DNA of 64,000 nucleotides, taken from contig JAFDVL010000014.1 of NCBI GenBank assembly GCA_018268995.1, positions 1 to 64,000 of the forward strand. The letters are read 5' to 3'. A program made the position numbers and the translations under genes. How positions within the stretch are numbered: position 1 is the stretch's first letter; each line of letters starts with the position of its first letter. The notes under the pieces are model-generated. The model saw nothing but the letters and a program-made list of their open reading frames with translations. It did no database searches and was not told the DNA's origin. The DNA is from Acidobacteriota bacterium. GTDB taxonomy: Bacteria > Acidobacteriota > Blastocatellia > RBC074. Below are positions 1 to 9,271 of the stretch, piece by piece.

Positions 1-349
1 AAACTTAATTTACAGTGTACTTAGCCCGGCTGCTGGTTTGCGAGCCGCACAAAACACCCTGCGACAAGACCCGCGTTGGAGTGCGCCCTATTATTGGGCG
101 GCGTTCACATTGCACGGCGAGCCACGGTAGGAGCGAGCAATCTGCTGCATGAGCCTGGCGCACTAATAGCAAAAATCGCTATTGGCTCCCTGCGGTGTGT
201 AGTGCAGCCAGGAAAGTCGTCGGCGATTGATTGGCTTGAGTGGTTCCGGCATAAAACGCGCGACGCCAAATGAATTACCAAACCACAACACGCCTCATCC
301 ATCCAAGACCCTTCCACATGATGGCTGTTTGTAGTATCAAGTTGGGGCT
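1..349. other. Left-edge stretch without a recognised gene
   Basis: No family is recognisable in any frame of this stretch. Short open frames exist on both strands (for example 76-273 plus and 105-317 minus), but neither has a convincing ribosome binding site or a recognisable protein. A small hairpin (AATAGC, 7 nt loop, GCTATT) lies near position 167. The stretch probably holds the end of an upstream unit and the promoter of the RNase Z gene. Confidence 0.4.
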
Positions 350-1255
350 ATGTCCGCTAGAAAACTTATCGTGCTCGGCACCGCCAGTCAGGTTCCGACG
401 CGACAACGCAATCACAATGGGTATTTCCTGAAATGGGACGAAGAGGGGATTCTCTTCGATCCGGGCGAAGGCACGCAGCGGCAAATGACGCTGGCGAATG
501 TCTCGGCGACCGAAATTACGAAAATCTGCATCACGCATTTTCACGGCGATCATTGTTTGGGGCTGGCGGGCGTGATTCAACGCTTGTCGCTCGACAATGT
601 GCAGCACGAAGTCGAAATTTATTATCCGGCATCGGGGCAAAAGTATTTTGAGAACTTGCGCGACGCTTCGATTTTTTATAACACGGCGAAGCTACGGCCA
701 CGCCCGATTACAGCTCCCGGCATTCTTTGGCAAAACGAGAAGCTGCAACTTGAAACACAACCGCTGCGGCATTCGGTCGAATCGTGGGGCTTTCGCTGGA
801 GCGAAAAAGACACTGTCACGATGCAGGCGGAAAAGCTGGCGGCGTTGGGAATTCGCGGCGTCGAGGTTGGGCGCTTAAAGCAACAAGGCCAATTGGAAAA
901 AGATGGGCGAGTTATTTTACTGGCTGATGTGAGTGTCCCAAAAGCCGGACAAAGCATGGCGTTTGTGATGGATACGGGAATGTGTGATGCGGCAATTGCT
1001 CTGGCGCGCGAGGCGAGCGTGCTGGTTTGCGAATCCACGTATCAGGCTTCCGAACAAAAAGAAGCCGAAAGCCGTGGGCATCTGACTGCGCAACAAGCGG
1101 CAACGATTGCGAAAGACGCGAATGCAAAAATGCTGGTGCTGACACATTTCTCGCAACGCTACACCTCAATGGATGGCTTTATCCGCGAGGCGTACCCAAT
1201 TCATCCCAATGTCATTGCTGTGCAGGATGGGGATGTTGTGATGATTAGAAAATAA
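350..1255 (+). CDS. rnz: Ribonuclease Z (MBL-fold tRNA 3' processing endonuclease)
   Basis: A cytoplasmic zinc-dependent endonuclease that removes the 3' trailer of tRNA precursors. The 301-residue length fits the RNase Z family. The metallo-beta-lactamase signature HFHGDH is at residues 63-68, with the preceding FDPGEGTQRQ strand typical of RNase Z. A later metal-ligand Asp sits in FVMDTG (about 209) and the last histidine in LTHFSQRY (about 266). The ATG at 350 gives the expected N-terminus starting just before the first beta strand (LIVLGTAS); the upstream TTGGGG is only a weak ribosome binding site. The gene is single and converges on the larA gene across a hairpin repeat. Another MBL-fold hydrolase is possible, but the motif set and length favour rnz. 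Confidence 0.88.
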   Translation: MSARKLIVLGTASQVPTRQRNHNGYFLKWDEEGILFDPGEGTQRQMTLANVSATEITKICITHFHGDHCLGLAGVIQRLSLDNVQHEVEIYYPASGQKYFENLRDASIFYNTAKLRPRPITAPGILWQNEKLQLETQPLRHSVESWGFRWSEKDTVTMQAEKLAALGIRGVEVGRLKQQGQLEKDGRVILLADVSVPKAGQSMAFVMDTGMCDAAIALAREASVLVCESTYQASEQKEAESRGHLTAQQAATIAKDANAKMLVLTHFSQRYTSMDGFIREAYPIHPNVIAVQDGDVVMIRK

Positions 1256-1269
1256 CCTTGCTGCATTTT

Positions 1270-1415
1270 TAGCCACGAATTTTCACGAATGTTTTTTCGC
1301 CACAGATTTCACAGATTGCCACAGATTATTTTCACTCTTAAAAAAATAATCTGTGTGAATCTGTGTGAATCTGTGGCTGAAATACCTGTCTTTCATTCGT
1401 GAAAATTCGTGGCTA
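1270..1415. repeat. Nested inverted repeat of the CACGAAT/CACAGATT type, copy 1
   Basis: A palindromic element of about 146 bp. The outer arms are 1270-1291 and 1394-1415, and both read TAGCCACGAATTTTCACGAA inwards. Inside is a second pair of arms built from near-tandem CACAGATT units (about 1299-1328 and 1347-1379). It lies between the convergent rnz and larA genes, so as RNA it would form a long hairpin that could end transcription from both sides. A related copy occurs at 36559-36719. The repeated short unit and symmetry are directly visible; mobility or terminator function is inference. Confidence 0.8.
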
Positions 1416-1428
1416 ATTATCTTCCCGT

Positions 1429-2691
1429 TCAGAACAAATAGGGAATTGTCATCGGCCCTTCAGGCAAGACGGCAATCGGCGCGTCCTGTCCGATGCGATG
1501 CAATTCTTCTGCGACGCGTGCTTCGATGTTGGTGATCGGTTCGAGGAAGGCGCGTTGCACTTCATCGGCAGGAATTTCGCTTAGCAATGCCGTGCGCGCT
1601 TTCAGCACGATGATACCCAGCAGCTGCGCTTCCCATTGATCGTATATCGAAAAGCCCGGAGCCAGGATCGTGTCCAGCATTGCCTGTGGTGTGGCGTGAT
1701 CGAAAAGCAGTTTCTTGAAATTGCCGTGCGCAGGGAAGCCATCGTTACAACGCGAAGCGGAAATAATCAATCCATCCTGCGCGACGATTTGCGCGCCCGC
1801 CGACATGCCTTTGACGGTTTGATATAAGTTTTGATCCAACGGGTAGCCGCTGTTCGTCGTGATCACAATCGGGAAGGCTTTTGGCACCGCAACCATCGCT
1901 GTCGCTTTCGCAAACGCGCAGCCTTGTTCGTGCGCGCTTAGCACTTCGCCGCAGAAAAACTTCGTGATTTCGCGCTGTCGGTTTTGCGTGACGTTGATGC
2001 AGAAATCCACCGGCAACACCGAACCGTAGCGGCGCACGATTTCCTGTGTCGGATTGCCTTCGATCACACCCCAGGTGCTATTTGGATGACCGATGATTTC
2101 GGCACGGTGATAATGCATGATCGAATCAATGTCCGCGACCGCCGGGAAGATGCCTTTATAGCCGCCCGAAAATCCCGCCATAAAATGCGGCTCAATAAAC
2201 CCCATCACAATTCGTTTGTCGGCTTCGACATATTCTTTGTTGAAAAAGACTTCGTGGCCGTCCGAGGCTTTACCCGCTGACGCCAGCGTCGCAGCATCGT
2301 GCGAATTGTGATTGACGATTTTGTACTTGCCGAAAATCGAAGCGCCGACCATCGAAACCAGTTCGGCGTCCGTGTTCACGCGATGCGAGCCCGTCCCGTT
2401 GATGATCGTGAAGTTTTCGGCAGGCACGTGCGAGAGTTCCGCAAACGTCCACGTTAGCAATTTTTCTGTCGGCAATGGTCGCGTGAGGTCAGGAATGACA
2501 ATCGCCACCTTGTCTGTCGCTTTGATCATTTCGCGCAGCGGTTCTGTGTTGATTGGGTTCCGCACCGCTTCCTGAAATCCCGCCCCTTCATCAGGCAATC
2601 CTGCCAGAAATTTAGGATTGAAAATGGTCGTATTTGCATCAGGCAAATTGATGGCGATACCGTCCGTGCCATATTCGAGATGAATTTTCAT
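1429..2691 (-). CDS. larA: LarA-family nickel-dependent racemase
   Basis: A 420-residue member of the lactate racemase family (DUF2088), whose known members use a nickel-pincer nucleotide covalently bound to a lysine to racemise 2-hydroxy acids. The catalytic and cofactor residues of Lactobacillus plantarum LarA (His108, His174, Lys184, His200) all have counterparts here at a constant offset of five: His103 in GSHR, His169 in EPHF, Lys179 in SGGYKG and His195 in YHRAE. The enzyme therefore looks intact. The substrate may be lactate or another short hydroxy acid. No larB, larC or larE cofactor-synthesis gene is in the window, so it is an orphan here. The gene ends close to the 1270-1415 hairpin repeat. 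Confidence 0.85.
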   Translation of the reverse strand: MKIHLEYGTDGIAINLPDANTTIFNPKFLAGLPDEGAGFQEAVRNPINTEPLREMIKATDKVAIVIPDLTRPLPTEKLLTWTFAELSHVPAENFTIINGTGSHRVNTDAELVSMVGASIFGKYKIVNHNSHDAATLASAGKASDGHEVFFNKEYVEADKRIVMGFIEPHFMAGFSGGYKGIFPAVADIDSIMHYHRAEIIGHPNSTWGVIEGNPTQEIVRRYGSVLPVDFCINVTQNRQREITKFFCGEVLSAHEQGCAFAKATAMVAVPKAFPIVITTNSGYPLDQNLYQTVKGMSAGAQIVAQDGLIISASRCNDGFPAHGNFKKLLFDHATPQAMLDTILAPGFSIYDQWEAQLLGIIVLKARTALLSEIPADEVQRAFLEPITNIEARVAEELHRIGQDAPIAVLPEGPMTIPYLF

Positions 2692-2715
2692 AATTGCTTG
2701 TTCCAGTCACAAAAT

Positions 2716-2812
2716 ATGTACTGCAAACATCTTGTTTGCAACTCTGCATATTCAAAATGCTTATATCTCCGCTCTGTCTGAAAGAGCTGCAAACAGGATG
2801 TTTGCAGTACAT
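2716..2812. repeat. Inverted-repeat element (MITE-like), TGTACTGCAAACA family
   Basis: A 97 bp element with arms at 2716-2745 and 2783-2812 that match at 28 of 30 positions. The outer ends read ATGTACTGCAAACAT inwards. It occupies the roughly 390 bp gap between larA (minus) and the DUF3142 gene (plus), a region with no other gene. There is no coding sequence inside, so if mobile it would be non-autonomous. The rest of the gap (about 2813-3083) shows only the ribosome binding site of the next gene. Confidence 0.8.
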
Positions 2813-3083
2813 TTGATTGCAGATCGCTCGCAAGCTTATCGCACCTTGCTATGAAAGCAAATGAGCTCTTCTTCGGCCTCAACGCAAAAGCAAATGCGAC
2901 CTCCTTGACAGTCGGGCTTCCGCCTTAAAGCAAGCCGATGTGGAATTCCACAGCTCAAGCTGATGCAACCACGCATTTGGGCTGTTGTCTGTCTCATTTT
3001 TTGATTGCCGTTGCCGCAAGATAATCCCCACGCTTTCAACCGCATCCCCGCAGTCGAAATTAGCAACCCATCAAGGAGTCAAC

Positions 3084-4610
3084 ATGCGTGTGCCTTTTTC
3101 CAAACGAGTCGCCTTTATTGCCAGCGCCGTCAGCATCGCCCTGTTTTTATTGGCTGTTTATTTCTTCAAGCAGCCACGGGTTTTAGCCGTCAACGAAGTT
3201 CCGCTCGCGTTCTGGGCGTGGCGCACGAATGCTCCGGGCGAGACGGATGTGAGAAAGGCTTTTGCCGCAACCGATGCCAAAGCACTGTTTCTTCGCGCCG
3301 GACAAATGGATTTTGAGAACGGCACCTTGCAACGAATCCGGCCTGTGTCTGGCGCATTGCCTGCAATCGTTGATTTGCATTTGGTGTACAACGCAACGCG
3401 AACGTTTTTGCGTCAACTGGAAACGCTCGAACCCAAAACCATCGCCGAAACCATCACAAGAACGTACCAATCTGACCTGTTGCGAGCCAGTCAGGATCAA
3501 GCGCAGACCATCGGCCTCCAACTCGATTTTGATGTTCCTTCCCGCCTCTTGCCGCGTTATGCAGAAATTATCGCCGCGCTTCGTGCGTTGTTGCCGCCCA
3601 ACACAACGCTATCCATTACTGGTTTGCCGACCTGGGCATACACCAAAGAAATCAAGGATGTGTTAGCGGGCGTGGATTTTTGGATTCCGCAATGTTACGG
3701 GATGAAATTTCCCGATCACCTCACAAAAGAAATTCCCATTTCCTCGCCGCAGGAAGTCGCGCAGACGATCAGCCGGATTCGGCAACTCGACAAGCCGTTT
3801 TATGCCGGATTATCCGCCTACAGCTACGCGATTTTGTATGCGAAAGATGGCGCGTTGGTTGAACTGCGCGGTGATCTTGATCCGGCCTGGGCCGCGAACA
3901 ATTCAGACCTTGAACTTGTCGAAAGCCGGGATTTTAGCGCTCCCAGTTCGCACGCCAGCGAAAAGCGATACGTCTACCATGCCAAATCAGATGTTGTGTT
4001 GGACGGGCTGATCCTCCACGCAGGCGAATGGCTGGTGTTTGATTTACCCAGTGCGGAAACCTTACGCGCCAGTGCGCGAGCCGTCCGCGAAAACGCGGGG
4101 GAAAACCTGCTTGGCATCTGTGTCTTTCGCCTGCCTGTTGCGAAGGACGAAACCGTGCTGAGTCTGGGCGAAATGGTCGCGGCGCTTTCAGATCAGGATT
4201 GTCTGGCGAAAACCGAACTTTCGGCCAGATCTGTGGGGAAAAATCAATTGCAAGTACGGCTTGAAAACAAAGGCACAGCCAATGCCAGATTGGGCGAAGA
4301 CGCGTTGACGATTGAAATGAAAATTCCTCCTGGTGGTCTGAAAGAATCGCCGAAAACTGACGGGATCGCCAGCTATGAAACGCTTTGCCGGTTTCCCGGA
4401 GCCGATCTTTCTCTGCCTTGCAGCCAGCGTCGCGCCAGCGAACTTCGCTTCGTCGCACGAAGTTGGAAGCCGGAAAGCAAAGCCGTAATTCAGCTTCGAT
4501 GTAATGAAATTTGCCCGAAGCAAATTGCCGTCACCGTCACGACACGCGTGAATGACGGGCGGATTGTGAAAGAAGAACTCACCGCGCTAATTCAAAACCA
4601 CGGAGAATGA
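3084..4610 (+). CDS. DUF3142 family membrane-anchored protein
   Basis: A 508-residue protein with an N-terminal membrane segment (about residues 10-28), then a DUF3142-like domain. This has TIM-barrel-like strand motifs such as LQLDFDVPS (about 144-153) and the characteristic FWIPQCYG (about 199-206), which resemble glycoside-hydrolase-like barrels. The second half is a beta-rich extracytoplasmic region without a recognised domain. The frame is open from 2985, but the ATG at 3084 is chosen because AAGGAG lies six bases upstream and the membrane segment follows directly. The next gene starts one base after its stop, so the two form an operon. Function is unknown; a role at the envelope is inferred from the anchor. 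Confidence 0.72.
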   Translation: MRVPFSKRVAFIASAVSIALFLLAVYFFKQPRVLAVNEVPLAFWAWRTNAPGETDVRKAFAATDAKALFLRAGQMDFENGTLQRIRPVSGALPAIVDLHLVYNATRTFLRQLETLEPKTIAETITRTYQSDLLRASQDQAQTIGLQLDFDVPSRLLPRYAEIIAALRALLPPNTTLSITGLPTWAYTKEIKDVLAGVDFWIPQCYGMKFPDHLTKEIPISSPQEVAQTISRIRQLDKPFYAGLSAYSYAILYAKDGALVELRGDLDPAWAANNSDLELVESRDFSAPSSHASEKRYVYHAKSDVVLDGLILHAGEWLVFDLPSAETLRASARAVRENAGENLLGICVFRLPVAKDETVLSLGEMVAALSDQDCLAKTELSARSVGKNQLQVRLENKGTANARLGEDALTIEMKIPPGGLKESPKTDGIASYETLCRFPGADLSLPCSQRRASELRFVARSWKPESKAVIQLRCNEICPKQIAVTVTTRVNDGRIVKEELTALIQNHGE

Positions 4611-4611
4611 A

Positions 4612-7494
4612 ATGAAAAACAAACGATGTGCGCGTTTGCAATTTTGGTTGAGATTGCTGGTCGTTCCTTTGACGGCTTCTGTGACATTAGCTTGTATTTG
4701 GAGCCTGTACACGGATCATTCCGTTCGCTTCAATAGCTTTCGCAAAGGACGAGGTTTTTACCGCCTGCCGCCATTGCCAATCATGTATGACCGCAAAACG
4801 GGCCAGGAGATTTATTACAACACGATGGACGCCAGTTCTGATTTCGAGACGAAAGAGTACACCGTCAAAGAGCCGGGGCCGCCGAATCCATTTCAGCCCA
4901 ACGCTGATGAACTGTGGGAGCAGGCGAGAACGGCGCAACAATTGGGCAAGCTGAATCAGGTGCAGTCTCTTTTACAACAGTACGTCAAGGCAACCGCAAT
5001 TCGCCCGCTTGAGAATGAGTCCGAACAACAACTCCGCCGAAACTCTGCCGTTGATCGTCTGGATGCTTTATCTGCTTTACGGCAAGGCTCCAGTGCAGCA
5101 GTTGTCACAGCCTATCTGTCAGCCAGAGATGCGTATGATGCAATGGTGTCAGAGATGAATCGTGATAGCGCGAATTTTCCTGCTAAGCCCGAAGAGAACG
5201 AGCATTGGCAAATGCTCACTCTTATTCTTACTGATGCTGCTAAAGATCGAAACCTGAGCGACAATTGGGATTATTTGCGAGCCGCACAACTTTTTCAGAC
5301 ACGCAAAAACGACAGCGCGCTTGCCGCCTTTCAGCAACACATTACCCAACATCCACACAGCGAAAAAAACGAAGCTGCAATGTATATGGTGGCAAAACTC
5401 ACAAGGGAATTTAGTTATAGCTTTGAAAACACGGGGTGTGGCATTCGCGATAAAGATGAGTGGGAAGGGGAAATTGATCCGGCCCAGTTTGAACCCAAAG
5501 AAAAATGTCAGGACGAAAGCTGGCGTGCATCTGTCAAAGCTTTCCAGCAATTGATGCGGAAATATCCGAACGGGCGCTATTTCAATGATGCGCGCGGCTG
5601 GCTGGCATATTTGTATCGGCGGGGCGGGGAACGCACGCAGGCTTTGGCGGAATACTATCGTTTGCTCGGACATCCGACTGATTGGAATGCCCGGCTGGAA
5701 GCGAAAAAATCCTTGCAGATGATTGGTCACAACTTTGACGATGCGACGCTGGATCAGGTGGAAGACCTGATTGCTGATGATGCGAATGCCGCGCTGGCGT
5801 ATGCCTATCATCGCATTTACAACTGCGCAGTGGATTTCACTTATACAGAAGCTAATGATTGGGCGTACTACGACGAAAACGAACACTGGCAGAAAAAAGA
5901 AGAGGAAGAGAAACGCGTCGCAGGCGAACACAAATCCGGCAATCACGAACTGACACGCGTCGCGCGTTTTGCTTCGGCAATGATGAAACGCCATCCGAAA
6001 GCCAACATTAGCGGCAGCTTTGTCCTGCGCGTGGCGCAAGCGCAATTTGAATTGCAAAACTATTCTGAGGCCTTAAGTCTGGCGCGCAAAGCCCTGGCAA
6101 TGGCAGTGCAGGGCGACGCCCAAGCACAGGCTTTATGGATTAAAGGCAGTGCCGAGCACTTGACCAAAGATGTTTCTGCTGCCAGATCAACATTCACGCA
6201 ACTGATTACGAAATTTCCGAAATCGAACCTGACTGAAGGCGCGCGTCGTTTGTTGGCAATGACGGCGGAAGATCAGGGCGATTACGAAGCAGCGCTCGAA
6301 CAATATCTGGCATTGAATTACGTCTATGACGTAGCCTATTTCGTTGATGTCCTGATGCCCACTGAACGGTTGGCTAAATTCGTTATGACGCACAAACACG
6401 CCGAGCAATACAACGAATTGGTCTACGCGCTTGGCATTCGGTACATGCGCGACAAACGCTGGAATGAAGCGCGTGCCACGCTCCAACGGGTTCAAACCAA
6501 AGCCGAGCGACGGAATTACGATTGGCAAATTGCTGGAGAAGAATCGCACCATAGTTTTAGCAAAGGGCCTGACTGGGAGTGGCGCGAAACTCCCTTTATT
6601 AAAACCAGTTGGGTAATGCAGGATTTACAAACGATTGATGCCTTGGAACGCTTGGAGCAGGCAATTGGCGCGGCACAGAATGATGAAGCCAAGGCCGAAG
6701 CTATGTATCAATTGGCAAGCTATCAATTCGATGCGGATTCATTGCTTTTTTACAACCCGATGGCTTGGCGCGGACAGCGTTACTGGTTGCTCTCCGGTCT
6801 TGATGGCAGCGATCATCTGCGACTTCCCAACGAATCAAAAATCATTCTCAATCATTCGCAAGATCACGAAACGCTGGCGCGCGCAATTCCGATATACCTG
6901 GAAACTGTGAATCGCTTTCCTCGCACCAAAGCCGCAAAAGACGCTTTGTATTCAGTCGCTGTTGCTCACCAGCATCTATCGAATCTCAATCCATATTGGC
7001 GTGGCATTTATGGACAAGGGCTATTTGTTGGGCCGCAGTTTGTAACGTATGCGGATGTACGCAGAATATATCCGCATTACCAATTGCCCCGCGGAACAAA
7101 TGGCTGGGAGGCTTCGACTCGCACAGTCAATGGCGGCCCCGGCTGGGCACCTCCCCCTCCGAAGCCTGAACCTGCACCGAAGCTGACACGAGCGCAAAAA
7201 TTCAAACGCCGACTTACCCGATTCTTAACGTATGTTCAGGCGGATTGGCAGCGAAAAGTAAGTGCGGCAGAATCCGACTACTCCGCGCATCTGCAACGTT
7301 GTTTGTATGCGGTTTTGGCGGGATTGGGATTGATTGGAATTTGGTATGGAGTCGAGCTGGGGCGGCATTTTTGGAAGTTGCGCGCGCCCGTAGTAAAACC
7401 TGAAATCATTGGGCTTTTTGCGGCGAGCGTGCCACCAGATAGCTTGCCGGATTCAGAAAGTCGCGTGGAGAAAGTGATTGGCAATGATGGATAA
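4612..7494 (+). CDS. Large TPR-repeat envelope protein of unknown function
   Basis: A 960-residue protein with a hydrophobic N-terminus (about 12-32) ending in TLAC, an imperfect lipobox, so it may be either lipid- or membrane-anchored. The middle is alpha-helical with several tetratricopeptide-like units, for example around residues 100, 215-260, 310-370 and 470-560 (phrases such as FQTRKNDSALAAFQQHI and KYPNGRYFNDARGWLAYLY). A proline-rich stretch near residue 850 precedes a second hydrophobic segment near 910 (AVLAGLGLIGIWYGV). TPRs usually scaffold protein complexes. It starts one base after the DUF3142 gene with GGAG upstream, so the two products probably act together at the envelope. 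No enzyme domain was recognised. Confidence 0.7.
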   Translation: MKNKRCARLQFWLRLLVVPLTASVTLACIWSLYTDHSVRFNSFRKGRGFYRLPPLPIMYDRKTGQEIYYNTMDASSDFETKEYTVKEPGPPNPFQPNADELWEQARTAQQLGKLNQVQSLLQQYVKATAIRPLENESEQQLRRNSAVDRLDALSALRQGSSAAVVTAYLSARDAYDAMVSEMNRDSANFPAKPEENEHWQMLTLILTDAAKDRNLSDNWDYLRAAQLFQTRKNDSALAAFQQHITQHPHSEKNEAAMYMVAKLTREFSYSFENTGCGIRDKDEWEGEIDPAQFEPKEKCQDESWRASVKAFQQLMRKYPNGRYFNDARGWLAYLYRRGGERTQALAEYYRLLGHPTDWNARLEAKKSLQMIGHNFDDATLDQVEDLIADDANAALAYAYHRIYNCAVDFTYTEANDWAYYDENEHWQKKEEEEKRVAGEHKSGNHELTRVARFASAMMKRHPKANISGSFVLRVAQAQFELQNYSEALSLARKALAMAVQGDAQAQALWIKGSAEHLTKDVSAARSTFTQLITKFPKSNLTEGARRLLAMTAEDQGDYEAALEQYLALNYVYDVAYFVDVLMPTERLAKFVMTHKHAEQYNELVYALGIRYMRDKRWNEARATLQRVQTKAERRNYDWQIAGEESHHSFSKGPDWEWRETPFIKTSWVMQDLQTIDALERLEQAIGAAQNDEAKAEAMYQLASYQFDADSLLFYNPMAWRGQRYWLLSGLDGSDHLRLPNESKIILNHSQDHETLARAIPIYLETVNRFPRTKAAKDALYSVAVAHQHLSNLNPYWRGIYGQGLFVGPQFVTYADVRRIYPHYQLPRGTNGWEASTRTVNGGPGWAPPPPKPEPAPKLTRAQKFKRRLTRFLTYVQADWQRKVSAAESDYSAHLQRCLYAVLAGLGLIGIWYGVELGRHFWKLRAPVVKPEIIGLFAASVPPDSLPDSESRVEKVIGNDG

Positions 7495-8055
7495 CCGTGA
7501 TTGCTCAAGCCGCTGGACGATTTTGCTTGGCCAAAATATTTGAAGGGAATGTGACAGCGTAGCGCCCAGATCGTTATTCACTCGTGAAATGGTTTTTATG
7601 AAGTTTAGAGTGGCTTGCAATGGTGTGTTTGGTGGCCTGTTTAGTCTGGCGAGGTCTTGGGCTGATGCACTTTGGCGGTAGGGCTCGACCATCCACCAGG
7701 CACGGATTCACAATTTGATCTGGCAGGCGTTTATGCGCTTCGACCAGACAATAGGCAACTTATTGGGTCGCAACCACTAAAGAGCGTAAAAAGTCGCTAA
7801 TTTTTCTTGACGGGCGAAGGCAGGGAACATATTATTGATGCGCTTGCCTTGTTGAATCAGGTTAAATGCAGAGAGTTGATGTTTTAAGGCCTTATTAAGG
7901 CATTAGTCATCTAAGAACCAGCACACGCCAAAAGAAATGTACGATGTTTGCTGATCTGAATCACCACTTGGTATGTTGTAACACTGGTAGTTACTACTCG
8001 GTAGAGTAGGACATCCGGTAGTGAAAGACAGTCCCTTATTCGAAGGCAAGTTAGA
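7495..8055. other. Intergenic region upstream of the first PEP-CTERM gene
   Basis: About 560 bases with no recognisable gene on either strand. The short open frames (for example 7453-7692 and 7903-8085, both minus) give proteins with no recognisable motif. A small piece (AATTTGATCTGGCAGGCG, near 7710) is echoed upstream of the second PEP-CTERM gene near 9206, which suggests that the duplication of this unit included upstream DNA that has since diverged. Confidence 0.4.
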
Positions 8056-8116
8056 CGAAAGGTGCTCGGTGTTTCGTTTGCCCATGTGAATGAAATTGGT
8101 TAGCGCAAGCCTTTCG
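8056..8116 (+). promoter_or_regulatory. Conserved leader element upstream of PEP-CTERM gene 1
   Basis: A 61 bp element also found at 9272-9333. It begins CGAAAGG and ends CCTTTCG, so the ends can pair around a loop of about 47 nt. The first CGAAA can instead pair with an internal TTTCG at 8072-8076. The 28-base opening block is identical in both copies and GTGAATGAAATTGGTT is shared further in. It lies 94 bases before the ATG. It matches no riboswitch class I know. A structured 5' leader or a regulator site is inferred from conservation and position only. Confidence 0.5.
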
Positions 8117-8209
8117 CAATAACCTTAAACGTGGGGAAAAAGCGCTTTTGTTCGACCCGGCAGCGCGCAAAGTGACTTCCCCTAGTCCACTAGATACTAG
8201 GAGAAAATA

Positions 8210-8866
8210 ATGATGCGATTTAGAAAGCAAGCAACGCTCTTGCTGCTAGGAGCGTTAACCCTGTTCTTTATTGGGATGGTTTCAGCCTCGGCTGCCCCCG
8301 TTACCTTCACGGCTGGAACGACGGGCGTTTTCGGAGCAGGCAGCAGTGGCGGTTCCGTTAGCGGTGGGGGGACCATTCTCACCGTTGGCCCAACCACAAT
8401 TACCTTTAGTTCGCTGCCGAATGAGCTCAATGTAAATTTGAATCCGGGTGAATCTTCCAACATCACTTTGGGCGTCTTCAATGCGACCTCAACATCGGCA
8501 AATTCGACCGCTGTCAGCGGTGCCACCTTCACGCTGAACATCACGTTCACTTTGCCTGGTGATACCTCACCGAAGCCGGCCATCTATAATGCTACACTTA
8601 CGGGTACAATCAGTTCCGGCGCATCAGGTGCAGTGGTGACCTGGTCCTCTACGACACTGAATTTCACTTCCCCAACGGCAGGGACCTTTACCTTGACGAT
8701 AGAGCCAACAACACCAATTAACTCGCCAGCCAGTCCTAATGCGAGCCGTATTCGTGGCACCATTACCTACACTGGTGCAGCGATTCCTGAACCATTGACC
8801 TTGCTGACTTTGGGTAGCGGCTTGGCCGGATTGGCAGCACTTGGTCGTCGTCGGAAACAAAAATAA
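8210..8866 (+). CDS. PEP-CTERM sorting domain protein, paralogue 1
   Basis: A 218-residue secreted protein. Residues about 8-29 form a signal peptide (LLLLGALTLFFIGMVSASAA). The centre is Ser/Thr/Gly-rich and beta-strand-like with no enzyme motif. The C-terminus has IPEP (192-195), a hydrophobic segment and RRRKQK, the tripartite signal processed by exosortase in PEP-CTERM systems. Such proteins are usually exported and trimmed at the membrane, often in exopolysaccharide-making bacteria; no exosortase gene is in this window. ATGATG at 8210 follows AGGAG. It is closely similar along its whole length to the protein at 9440-10084. The role of the mature protein is unknown. Confidence 0.82.
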   Translation: MMRFRKQATLLLLGALTLFFIGMVSASAAPVTFTAGTTGVFGAGSSGGSVSGGGTILTVGPTTITFSSLPNELNVNLNPGESSNITLGVFNATSTSANSTAVSGATFTLNITFTLPGDTSPKPAIYNATLTGTISSGASGAVVTWSSTTLNFTSPTAGTFTLTIEPTTPINSPASPNASRIRGTITYTGAAIPEPLTLLTLGSGLAGLAALGRRRKQK

Positions 8867-8900
8867 CCCGAAACTTATTGTTCAGGCTTTTCCATCTAAA

Positions 8901-8938
8901 ACAGCTTCTCCGCAATTTTGTGTGAGAAGCTGTTTTTC
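8901..8938 (+). terminator. Intrinsic terminator of PEP-CTERM gene 1
   Basis: A perfect 10 bp stem (ACAGCTTCTC with GAGAAGCTGT) and a 12 nt loop are followed by TTTTTC. It lies 34 bases after the stop codon, so this paralogue is a single-gene transcript. Confidence 0.8.
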
Positions 8939-9271
8939 TATCGCAATCCAGGTTAATTTTGCCCATTTGTTGCGATGTTTAACGTTCTGACTTGACTGCC
9001 AAAACATCACCGATTATTCTTCCTTCGTACTTACATTCCGCGCTCTGCATAACGACAGAAATGTAAGATCAATCTCATTCATCCTCTCAGTCGGCAATTA
9101 GAAAAGGATGGCTAGGTCCGCAAATGATCTCAAGTGGATCTTTTGTTTGAAGGTCTGTCATACCGTCAACTTGCTGTGGTGAAGCGGCCTGCTTGCACGC
9201 GTGCAAATTTGATCTGACAGGCGGGAAAGATAGCACATTTTTGGAGGTAAAAAGCGTTCTGGTAAGTATGG
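8939..9271. other. Intergenic region between the PEP-CTERM paralogues
   Basis: No gene was recognised. It contains a perfect 14 bp palindrome, TTGCACGCGTGCAA, at 9193-9206, which could be an operator. Directly after it comes a short stretch also seen near 7710 (AATTTGATCTG, CAGGCG). The short minus-strand frames here look like chance. Confidence 0.4.

Noticed and set aside
5149..6057. Minus-strand open frame opposite the TPR protein gene
   Set aside because: It has no ribosome binding site and its phenylalanine-rich translation looks like an antisense artefact of lysine- and glutamate-rich codons.
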